Origin: an uncultured Erysipelotrichaceae bacterium
GTDB lineage: Bacteria > Bacillota_I > Bacilli_A > Erysipelotrichales > Erysipelotrichaceae
Reading direction: 5' to 3'
DNA length: 5,859 bases
Assembly (NCBI GenBank): GCA_902782955.1
Contig: CACZPD010000051.1
Coordinates: 1-5,859 of the forward strand
The notes beneath the pieces were generated by a model. The model did no database searches, was not told the origin of the DNA, and worked only from the letters and a program-made list of their open reading frames with translations. The position numbers were made by a program, and so were the translations under genes. Numbering within the stretch: position 1 is the first letter of the stretch; each line of letters starts with the position of its first letter. Below are positions 1-4,847 of this stretch, in pieces.

Positions 1-809
1 ATAAAATCATCATAGGTGCTGCATGATTCGGCCTGCCTGATCAGATGGGATTCGATCCCTTCACTGACAAGGAAGATATCCCGCAGTTTTTCTTTCGGCG
101 TCGTTAGCAGAAGTGTCCGCAGATAAGGGTAATACATCTCCGGAAACAGAAGGGGAGAATGCATAAGGATATCGCGCATCGGCGTGCTCTCTCCGATTTC
201 CCGTTTTTCTTTTAATGCCCTGCGGATCGCGTATGCGCTGGCAAAACTGCCGAGATCCTCTCCGGTATAGGAACCCTGCCTCTGAATGACGACAGGAGTG
301 ATCGGCGCATCACCGATGGCTTTCAGATAAGAAACGGCGAGTATGTCATTCGGCAGCATGCTTCCGGTCAGGAGCGAATAGGCTTTCGGGAAAGACAATC
401 CTTCCCTGAGGGAGATGCGGAGATGATCCGGATCGGTCGGTGTTTCGGCGATCTCTTTCAGATTTTCCAGATTACCGCATTCACTGCCGAATGCGATCCA
501 GTCAGCACCTGCTGTTCTGAGGAGGCTTACACCGCCGCGGGCAAATTGTGAAGCGCTCTGCACGGAATAGGCAAAAGGCAGTTCAATAACGGCATCGGCC
601 CCATTTCTGACAGCGAATTCCGCCCGTGTCCATTTATCTGTAACAGCCGGTTCGCCGCGCTGTACAAAATTGCCGGACATCACGATGATCACAGCGTCAC
701 AGCCGGTGATCCTGCGTGCTTCCTGTATGAGAAAAGCATGTCCGTTATGAAATGGATTGAATTCCGCAATAATACCGCATACTTTCAATTTCTCCGAAGA
801 ATTGTCCAT
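1..809 (-). CDS. tmcAL: tRNA(Met) cytidine acetate ligase TmcAL (YlbM family), 3' end beyond window
   Basis: The family activates acetate with ATP and transfers the acetyl group to the wobble cytidine (C34) of elongator tRNA-Met, in the cytoplasm. About 269 codons are visible. The family is about 400 residues long, so roughly the last third lies off the left edge. From the ATG at 809, residues 18-24 read NPFHNGH, the HxGH-type nucleotidyltransferase motif, and residues 44-55 read VMSGNFVQRGEP followed by A, a hallmark of this family. KWTRAE and GADAVIELP follow at about 59-78, then FGSE, and SAYAIRR is encoded near 219-244. The reading frame is unbroken. The start is uncertain: ATG 809 lacks a clear Shine-Dalgarno. 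A TTG at 788 would give MKVCGIIAEFNPFHNGH, which resembles the usual family N-terminus, but its GGAG lies only 3 nt upstream. The gene is divergent from the hydrolase gene. Family identity is firm; the start codon is not. Confidence 0.95.
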   Translation of the reverse strand, partial: MDNSSEKLKVCGIIAEFNPFHNGHAFLIQEARRITGCDAVIIVMSGNFVQRGEPAVTDKWTRAEFAVRNGADAVIELPFAYSVQSASQFARGGVSLLRTAGADWIAFGSECGNLENLKEIAETPTDPDHLRISLREGLSFPKAYSLLTGSMLPNDILAVSYLKAIGDAPITPVVIQRQGSYTGEDLGSFASAYAIRRALKEKREIGESTPMRDILMHSPLLFPEMYYPYLRTLLLTTPKEKLRDIFLVSEGIESHLIRQAESCSTYDDF

Positions 810-815
810 GACAAT
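801..815. repeat. perfect 6-3-6 inverted repeat centred on the tmcAL start codon, with a third half-site
   Basis: ATTGTC (801-806) and GACAAT (810-815) are exact reverse complements around the 3-nt spacer CAT, which is the tmcAL ATG read on the other strand. A further ACAATAA copy lies at 822-828, 11 bp (about one helical turn) after the ACAATAA at 811-817. The array sits between the divergent genes and overlaps the rightward -10 element. It could be an operator, an mRNA hairpin with the start codon in its loop, or chance in a short AT-rich stretch. Confidence 0.4.
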
Positions 816-817
816 AA

Positions 818-826
818 TGTTACAAT
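818..826 (+). promoter_or_regulatory. probable extended -10 promoter for the hydrolase-phosphatase unit
   Basis: TG-T-TACAAT at 818-826 matches the extended -10 form TGnTATAAT with one mismatch. No good -35 hexamer lies 16-18 bp upstream; the bases there are near AGAATT. Transcription would start near 833, leaving a leader of about 45 nt before the ATG at 878. That leader contains the AAGGAG ribosome binding site at 861-866. Confidence 0.45.
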
Positions 827-845
827 AAAAGCAGCGTATCGCGCA

Positions 846-851
846 ATTATA
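846..851 (-). promoter_or_regulatory. probable -10 element of the tmcAL promoter
   Basis: The minus strand reads TATAAT at 851-846, an exact -10 consensus. Transcription would start near 839, about 30 nt before the ATG at 809. The -35 position (about 874-869, ATGTGC) is a poor match. The element lies within the leader of the rightward transcript, so the two divergent promoters are nested and could interfere with each other. Confidence 0.4.
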
Positions 852-877
852 CATACCGGGAAGGAGAAGCACATATC

Positions 878-1774
878 ATGAATGGATTTAAACTGGCAAA
901 AACGGTTTACAGACCGGATCAGGAAATAAAAGCCTGCGTTTTTATCGTACACGGGATGCAGGAACACCAGCGGCGCTATAAAGCTTTCGCCGAAGAACTG
1001 GCAGAAAACGGCATTGCTGTTGTCACATATGATTTGCCCGGACACGGGGAAACCGGCAAAGGGGAAGACAGGGGCTGGTTCGGCGCAGAGAACGGCTGGG
1101 ATGCCCTGGTGTCATCAGCCAGGGATATCGCGGTATATGCCCGGAATGAGTTTCCGGATGTTCCGCTGATCTATTTCGGACATTCAATGGGGACCATGAT
1201 CGGCAGATGCTTCCTGCAGAACTATGACGGACTGATCGACGGCATGATCCTCAGCGGTGCGCCTGCGTATCAGAAAGCGGCTTCGATGGGAAAAACCATT
1301 GCGAAAATGACAGCCCGCACAGCCGGGAAAAAAGGCCATTCCGCAATGCTGGATAATCTGGCAACAGGCAGCTTCAATAAAGCGATTGAAGATCCGCGGA
1401 CACCGCTTGACTGGCTGAGTTACAACGAGGAATCCGTTGACCGCTACATTGCGGATGAAGACTGCGGGTTTCCGTTTACAGTCCAGGGTTATTATGACCT
1501 GTTTTCCGGCATGGTGCAGATGGCCAGGAAAGAACTCTTCCGCGTATCCAGACCGGATCTTCCGATATATTTTTTTGCCGGTGAGGACGATCCCTGCATC
1601 GGCGGAAAAAAAGGATTTGACAGTTCTGTTTCCCTGCTGAAAAAAGTCGGCTACAGGAATATCACAACAAAACTGTATAAGAACATGCGTCATGAAACAC
1701 TGCAGGAGAAAAAAGCCGATGCGGTGATCCGTGATGTCATTGAATGGATCGAAAAAGACGTATTGAGAATATAA
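878..1774 (+). CDS. alpha/beta hydrolase, monoglyceride lipase/lysophospholipase type (Hydrolase_4)
   Basis: This is a 298-residue serine hydrolase with no signal peptide or membrane segment, so it is probably cytoplasmic. The N-terminal part holds HGMQEHQRRY (25-34), the HGxxEHxxRY oxyanion-side motif of the family, then YDLPGHGETG (51-60). The nucleophile elbow is GHSMG (101-105), with Ser103. A probable lid covers about 130-215. GEDDP (235-239) supplies the likely catalytic Asp238, and MRHE places His272, completing Ser-Asp-His. The length is usual for monoacylglycerol lipase-like esterases. The family acts on monoacylglycerols, lysophospholipids and other small esters; the actual substrate cannot be read from the sequence. 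AAGGAG at 861-866 lies 11 nt before the ATG, a slightly long spacing. The next gene follows after 41 nt with no terminator, so the two are probably cotranscribed. Confidence 0.92.
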   Translation: MNGFKLAKTVYRPDQEIKACVFIVHGMQEHQRRYKAFAEELAENGIAVVTYDLPGHGETGKGEDRGWFGAENGWDALVSSARDIAVYARNEFPDVPLIYFGHSMGTMIGRCFLQNYDGLIDGMILSGAPAYQKAASMGKTIAKMTARTAGKKGHSAMLDNLATGSFNKAIEDPRTPLDWLSYNEESVDRYIADEDCGFPFTVQGYYDLFSGMVQMARKELFRVSRPDLPIYFFAGEDDPCIGGKKGFDSSVSLLKKVGYRNITTKLYKNMRHETLQEKKADAVIRDVIEWIEKDVLRI

Positions 1775-1779
1775 ACGGA

Positions 1780-1802
1780 TTCCGGACGGACAGCATCCGG
1801 AA
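1780..1802 (+). repeat. 7-bp inverted repeat between hydrolase and HAD genes
   Basis: TTCCGGA (1780-1786) and TCCGGAA (1796-1802) pair exactly around a 9-nt loop. No U tract follows, so this is not an intrinsic terminator. The AGGAGG of the next gene starts 3 nt after the stem. The hairpin could affect mRNA processing or initiation of the phosphatase, or it could be incidental. Confidence 0.4.
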
Positions 1803-1815
1803 AACAGGAGGACAA

Positions 1816-2604
1816 ATGCGGAGAAAGTATTTATTCTTTGATATTGACGGGACACTGACAGCCGGCGGCTATGAAAAATCCTACATTCCGGATTCAACAA
1901 AAGAAGCACTCAGGAAACTGGAAGAAGCCGGGCATTTTCTGGCGATCAGCACCGGCCGCGCGCAGGTGCTTGCCTATGGCGTTATGAAAGAACTCGGATT
2001 CCACCATATGGTATCAGACGGCGGATACGGCGTAACCATCAATGATGAACTGCTCGGTATTACGCCTCTGGACAGGGATAAGGTGATCGCCCTGGTGGAT
2101 GAATGCCGGGAAAAAGGTTTCCTCTGGGCTCTGCAGCCGGGAAACTCCGATACACGTTTTGCGCCTGATGACGGGTTTTATGAATTCACCCATGATAAAT
2201 ATCAGAAGACGCTCACCGTACCGGGTCTGGATCCCCGGAATTATCCGCAGATCAACAAGATGTTCGTCGCATGTTTCGCGCCGGAGGAACAGCTGCTGGA
2301 CGGGCTGAAAGAACTCCCATGGGCACGGTTTCACAAGGAATACCTTTTTGTGGAACCGACGGACAAAGCGGTCGGTATCCGGCGGATCCTGGAACATTTC
2401 GGCGGGGATGTCAGTGACGTTGTCGTATTCGGTGACGCGCTCAATGACCTTACCATGTTTATTGATGACTGGACATGTGTGGCAATGGGAAACGGAGCGG
2501 ATGAACTGAAACAGAAAGCGGATTTCATCACGAAAAATGCGGAAGATGACGGGATCTGGTATGCCTGCGAGCAGCTTGGTCTCTTTGAAAAGGCTGATGA
2601 ATAA
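1816..2604 (+). CDS. HAD superfamily hydrolase, Cof/IIB type phosphatase
   Basis: This 262-residue protein is of normal length for Cof-type HAD phosphatases, magnesium-dependent cytoplasmic enzymes that dephosphorylate sugar phosphates, FMN, pyridoxal phosphate and similar compounds. All four HAD motifs are visible. Motif I is DIDGTLT (9-15), with nucleophile Asp9 and acid/base Asp11. Motif II is the Ser/Thr in AISTGR (43-48). Motif III is probably Lys184 in TDKAVGI. Motif IV is GDALND (206-211). The stretch from about 80 to 180 is the C2-type cap that sets specificity; it does not reveal the substrate. The ATG at 1816 is chosen because AGGAGG (1806-1811) precedes it and the protein then begins MRRKYLFFDIDG, the usual distance to motif I. 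An in-frame ATG at 1744 lies inside the hydrolase gene and would add 24 unmatched residues. It is likely cotranscribed with the hydrolase. Confidence 0.93.
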   Translation: MRRKYLFFDIDGTLTAGGYEKSYIPDSTKEALRKLEEAGHFLAISTGRAQVLAYGVMKELGFHHMVSDGGYGVTINDELLGITPLDRDKVIALVDECREKGFLWALQPGNSDTRFAPDDGFYEFTHDKYQKTLTVPGLDPRNYPQINKMFVACFAPEEQLLDGLKELPWARFHKEYLFVEPTDKAVGIRRILEHFGGDVSDVVVFGDALNDLTMFIDDWTCVAMGNGADELKQKADFITKNAEDDGIWYACEQLGLFEKADE

Positions 2605-2711
2605 CAATAACTGTTCTTATGATCAGGAACCTGAATTGACCGCGTAAGCGGTACACAGGCCTGCAATGCATAAAAAAAGTGCATATCAATGGGAAAACAG
2701 GAGAAATTCCT
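2605..2711. other. intergenic stretch between HAD gene and DUF177 promoter
   Basis: About 107 nt with no plausible gene. It holds three small palindromes: ACCGC-GTAA-GCGGT (2639-2652), CAGGCCTG (2656-2663), and ATGCA (2666-2670) paired with TGCAT (2680-2684) around an A tract. None is followed by a U tract, so I see no convincing intrinsic terminator for the upstream unit. Termination may be Rho-dependent, or transcription may continue into the next operon. Confidence 0.4.
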
Positions 2712-2739
2712 TTGACATTAATTACGGCTTTGGTATAAT
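2712..2739 (+). promoter_or_regulatory. strong sigma-A promoter of the DUF177-rpmF operon
   Basis: TTGACA (2712-2717), a 16-bp spacer and TATAAT (2734-2739) match the vegetative consensus exactly. TG at 2731-2732 adds an extended -10. Transcription should start near 2746, about 22 nt before the ATG. A promoter this close to consensus fits the high, growth-linked demand for a ribosomal protein operon. Confidence 0.9.
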
Positions 2740-2767
2740 TGTAAAGCGTTAACAAGCGAGGAATGCC

Positions 2768-3277
2768 ATGAAATGGAATTTTACGGAATTGCTGAACCGC
2801 GGAAAAGATATCGAATTCGATGAGATGATCGAAATTGACGACTCGGTTTTTGACAGCAGCGCGCTGATCACATCCGTAAACGATCTTCATGTCAGCGGAA
2901 AAGGCATCGTTGACGGAGAGCACGATTGTGTCTATGTGCATATGAATATAGACTGCGTCATGGTTTGCCCGGATGCGATCACTTCGGATCCGATTGAAGT
3001 CCCTGTATCAGCAGAAACTGATGAAACGTATGTGATGTACGCAGATGAAGAGGATGACAGTGCCCGCCTTGTTACAGACGATCTGTTGGATTTGATGCCG
3101 GCTGTAATCGATGTACTGCTGATGGAAGCGCCGCTTCAGGCTACAGTTGCTGAAGAAGGGGAGTATCCGGAAGGGGACGGCTGGAAAGTCTATACAGAAA
3201 AAGAGTATCAGGAAAGCCAGAAAGATACGCTGGATCCGCGTCTGGCAATACTGAAGCAATTCAATAACGAACAGTAG
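2768..3277 (+). CDS. DUF177/YceD family protein (YlbN-like), 23S rRNA accumulation
   Basis: A 169-residue acidic cytoplasmic protein. Family members are linked to accumulation of 23S rRNA and large-subunit biogenesis, and the gene very often precedes rpmF, as here. The N-terminus MKWNFTELL, a central beta-rich segment (about 35-90, including VYVHMNIDCVMVCPD) and the C-terminal DPRLAILKQF fit the family. Between the acidic middle and DPRLA, the protein carries GDGWKVYTEKEY rather than the cysteine-rich CPxCG segment of many homologues, which matches the Bacillus YlbN form as I recall it. GAGG at 2758-2761 sits 6 nt before the ATG. The stop codon overlaps the rpmF ribosome binding site, with 12 nt between the genes, so translational coupling is likely. 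The biochemical activity is not established from sequence. Confidence 0.88.
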   Translation: MKWNFTELLNRGKDIEFDEMIEIDDSVFDSSALITSVNDLHVSGKGIVDGEHDCVYVHMNIDCVMVCPDAITSDPIEVPVSAETDETYVMYADEEDDSARLVTDDLLDLMPAVIDVLLMEAPLQATVAEEGEYPEGDGWKVYTEKEYQESQKDTLDPRLAILKQFNNEQ

Positions 3278-3283
3278 GAGGTG
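3276..3283 (+). promoter_or_regulatory. full-strength ribosome binding site of rpmF
   Basis: AGGAGGTG is an uninterrupted complement to the 16S rRNA 3' end, 6 nt before the rpmF ATG at 3290. Its first two bases belong to the TAG stop codon of the DUF177 gene, so ribosomes ending that gene stop on the rpmF initiation site. Confidence 0.88.
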
Positions 3284-3289
3284 TCAGAC

Positions 3290-3454
3290 ATGGCTGTACA
3301 ACAGAGAAGGGTTTCAAAAACCAGAAGAGATAAGAGAAGAACGCATTATAAGCTCAGCGCTCCGACATTGGTAAAATGCCCTGTATGCGGTGAGATGAAG
3401 AAACCTCATCATGCATGCCCGAACTGCGGGAACGTCGGCAAAACTGCCGAATAA
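3290..3454 (+). CDS. rpmF: 50S ribosomal protein bL32
   Basis: A 54-residue protein of the large ribosomal subunit, of normal length for bL32. It starts MAVQQRRVSKTRRDKRR, the strongly basic family N-terminus, followed by THYKL. Two CxxC pairs, CPVC (30-33) and CPNC (43-46), form the zinc-ribbon site. This is therefore the zinc-binding (C+) form rather than the cysteine-free paralogue some bacteria induce under zinc limitation. The start is fixed by the AGGAGGTG site 6 nt upstream. It is the second gene of the DUF177-rpmF operon, driven by the consensus promoter at 2712-2739, and is closed by the terminator at 3479-3501. The identification is essentially certain. Confidence 0.98.
   Translation: MAVQQRRVSKTRRDKRRTHYKLSAPTLVKCPVCGEMKKPHHACPNCGNVGKTAE
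3435..3450 (+). repeat. 6-bp hairpin overlapping the 3' end of rpmF
   Basis: TCGGCA (3435-3440) and TGCCGA (3445-3450) pair exactly around AAAC, ending one base before the stop codon TAA (3452-3454). No U tract follows. It forms a tandem pair with the terminator hairpin beginning 29 nt later, and could protect the rpmF 3' end or be a by-product of the codons used. Confidence 0.4.
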
Positions 3455-3478
3455 GCAAACAGGAAACGGTATTCTCTT

Positions 3479-3501
3479 AAGGTGACTTCGGTCATCTTTT
3501 T
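3479..3501 (+). terminator. intrinsic terminator after rpmF with a cUUCGg tetraloop
   Basis: AAGGTGAC (3479-3486) pairs with GTCATCTT (3491-3498), with one G-U pair, around a TTCG loop closed by C-G, the especially stable tetraloop. The T tract TTTTT lies at 3497-3501. It closes the DUF177-rpmF operon. The next gene's ribosome binding site begins only 10 nt later and I see no promoter between, so partial read-through may supply that gene. Confidence 0.85.
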
Positions 3502-3523
3502 CTTAATGACGGAGATGTGAATC

Positions 3524-4063
3524 ATGAGAATAACAGTATATCTCGGATCAAACTGCGGGGAAGATCCTGCGTTCCGTGAAAATGCGCAGGCACTCGGCAC
3601 ATGGATCGGCTCCAACGGGCATACGCTTGTTTACGGCGGCTCCGGTGACGGCCTGATGGGGGTGCTCGCCTCTGCGGTACTTGCGGCCGGCGGGGATGTA
3701 ACCGGTGTTATGCCGGGCTTTCTCATCCGCATAGGGCGTGCCTATGAAGGACTGAAGGACTTTTCCGAAGTGGAAACGATGGCGGAAAGAAAAAACAAAA
3801 TGCTGGAACTTGGCGATGCCTATATTGCGATGCCGGGCGGGCCGGGTACCCTTGAGGAGATCAGTGAAGCGATCTCTGCTTCGCGCCTCCGTCTCCACAG
3901 GAAACCATGCATTTTCTTCAATATCAACAACTACTATGATGACCAGTTTGCCCAGTTCTCCAGAATGGAAGAGCAGGGATTCGTCAGTCGTGACGAGATG
4001 CGGTATGTGTACAACGCAAAAACACTGGATGAGATTATAGCGGTACTGGAAAGACAGGTGTAA
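3524..4063 (+). CDS. LOG family protein (TIGR00730 type), putative nucleoside 5'-monophosphate phosphoribohydrolase
   Basis: A 179-residue cytoplasmic protein with a Rossmann-like fold, typical length for the family. Characterised members cleave the ribose-5-phosphate bond of (cytokinin) nucleoside monophosphates; older databases call them lysine decarboxylases in error. In order: YLGSN (6-10); YGGSGDGLMG (37-46), the nucleotide-binding loop; MPGF (63-66); MAERK (86-90), with the conserved Arg89; and PGGPGTLEE (104-112), the PGGxGTxxE signature with catalytic Glu112. GGAG at 3511-3514 sits 9 nt before the ATG. The gene begins 22 nt after the rpmF terminator and no convincing promoter is visible, so it may depend on read-through. 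The lipoprotein gene starts 4 nt after its stop, so the two are almost certainly cotranscribed. In a Bacillota cell the physiological substrate is unknown. Confidence 0.93.
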   Translation: MRITVYLGSNCGEDPAFRENAQALGTWIGSNGHTLVYGGSGDGLMGVLASAVLAAGGDVTGVMPGFLIRIGRAYEGLKDFSEVETMAERKNKMLELGDAYIAMPGGPGTLEEISEAISASRLRLHRKPCIFFNINNYYDDQFAQFSRMEEQGFVSRDEMRYVYNAKTLDEIIAVLERQV

Positions 4064-4067
4064 ACAG

Positions 4068-4817
4068 ATGAAAAAAGCAGCAGCGATCATCCTCGCTCTC
4101 AGTCTGCTGGGATGCGGGGCAGAGAGACAGGCGGCTCCGGAAGAAAAAAGGAGCCTGTATACTTCTTTTACGGTTTATGATGGTGAGGGAAATCTTGTCC
4201 AGAAAGGTGAACGTACATATGACGATCAGGACAGACTTCTCTGCCAGATCACAAAAGATCAGGATGGCAATTTGGTGTCGGAAGAATCTTATGTCTATAA
4301 CGTTGATGGATCTTCGAAACTCACAGACCGTAATGAAAAGTGGGTTCTTGCGGAACAGGAATTTGACAGCGACGGAAACATGACTCGCTACGGATATCAG
4401 GACGATGATGAGTGGATGGAAGAAACCTTCACTTATGAGAAAGATGATGCAGGAAGGATCATCTGGCGGATTGGGAGTGACGGATACAGGACTGCTTATG
4501 AATATGATGTGAATGGAAATCCTGTTTCGGTAACATATTATGAAGACGATGTAGTCTATGCCAAAGAGACCATTGAGAATACATATGACAGCAGCGGAGC
4601 TCTGCAGAAAACCATATCCCGGCAAGGGGAGAGCAGCGCCGAACGCGAATATAACTCCTTCGGGGAAGTTACGAAGGAAACTTTCCGCGATACCGGATAT
4701 GAAAGGGTCGTCGAATACACGTATGATAATGCAGGAAACCTGATTTCTGTCGTTGTTTATGAAAACTATCCGAACAAAATTGGAACGAAAACGGAATACA
4801 AGTATGAAAAAGACTGA
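4068..4817 (+). CDS. small lipoprotein made of YD/RHS-like repeats, function unknown
   Basis: A 249-residue protein. Residues 1-15 form a short signal peptide (MKKAAAIILALSLL then G), with the lipobox LLGC and lipidated Cys16, so it should be exported and anchored on the outer face of the membrane. From about 37 to 226 it is almost wholly tandem tyrosine-aspartate/glycine repeats resembling RHS/YD repeats. It is strongly acidic. It lacks the conserved RHS core, a DPxG-type cleavage region and any toxin tip, so it is much smaller than polymorphic-toxin RHS proteins. AGGTG at 4056-4060, inside the LOG gene's last codons, gives a 7-nt spacing to the ATG. It ends inside the stem of the bidirectional terminator. 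Similar repeat lipoproteins are usually annotated as hypothetical; carbohydrate or cell-wall binding is only a guess. I do not recognise a named gene. Confidence 0.85.
   Translation: MKKAAAIILALSLLGCGAERQAAPEEKRSLYTSFTVYDGEGNLVQKGERTYDDQDRLLCQITKDQDGNLVSEESYVYNVDGSSKLTDRNEKWVLAEQEFDSDGNMTRYGYQDDDEWMEETFTYEKDDAGRIIWRIGSDGYRTAYEYDVNGNPVSVTYYEDDVVYAKETIENTYDSSGALQKTISRQGESSAEREYNSFGEVTKETFRDTGYERVVEYTYDNAGNLISVVVYENYPNKIGTKTEYKYEKD
4176..4745 (+). repeat. coding region of about ten degenerate YD-type repeats
   Basis: Repeat cores begin at about residues 37 (YDGEGNLV), 51 (YDDQDRL), 64 (DQDGNLV), 77 (YNVDGS), 99 (FDSDGNM), 123 (YEKDDAGRI), 146 (YDVNGNPV), 173 (YDSSGAL), 195 (YNSFGEV) and 219 (YDNAGNLI). 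From residue 77 on, spacing is regular at 22-27 residues, close to the period of RHS/YD repeats that build a beta-sheet spiral. The repeats are conserved at protein level only; the DNA copies have diverged. Confidence 0.8.
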
Positions 4818-4847
4818 TCAGTCCCTGCGGACTTGTCAGTCTTTTTT
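4807..4847. terminator. bidirectional intrinsic terminator between convergent genes
   Basis: An 11-bp outer stem, AAAAAGACTGA (4807-4817) with TCAGTCTTTTT (4836-4846), encloses a T-G pair, one C-T mismatch and an inner 5-bp stem, AGTCC (4820-4824) with GGACT (4829-4833), around the loop CTGC. A T run ends each strand: 4842-4847 on the plus strand and the complement of 4807-4811 on the minus strand. It therefore serves both the lipoprotein gene and the Mur ligase gene. The stop codon of each gene lies inside one arm. Confidence 0.92.

Noticed and set aside
1744..1815. Upstream ATG as start of the HAD phosphatase
   Set aside because: It lies inside the hydrolase gene, has no good ribosome binding site and adds 24 residues foreign to the family. 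ATG 1816 follows AGGAGG and gives the normal distance to motif I.
1184..1909. Long minus-strand open frame across the hydrolase and phosphatase genes
   Set aside because: It is antisense to two genes with complete catalytic motifs, has no recognisable domain and has the look of an out-of-frame shadow.
2639..2652. ACCGC-GTAA-GCGGT hairpin as terminator of the hydrolase-phosphatase unit
   Set aside because: The stem is only 5 bp and is not followed by a T tract. It was kept as a note within the intergenic entry.
3524..4063. Lysine decarboxylase annotation for the LOG gene
   Set aside because: The PGGxGTxxE family was historically misnamed. The motif belongs to nucleotide phosphoribohydrolases, and no pyridoxal-phosphate decarboxylase features are present.
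3548..4090. Minus-strand open frame opposite the LOG gene
   Set aside because: The plus strand carries the full LOG motif set in this interval. The antisense product has no family-like features.
4035..4625. Minus-strand open frame opposite the lipoprotein gene
   Set aside because: The plus-strand frame has a lipobox, regular repeats and a coupled ribosome binding site. The antisense frame has none of these.
4068..4817. RHS polymorphic toxin or contact-dependent system
   Set aside because: No RHS core, variable toxin tip, adaptor or immunity gene is visible. The protein is a short lipoprotein followed at once by a terminator.
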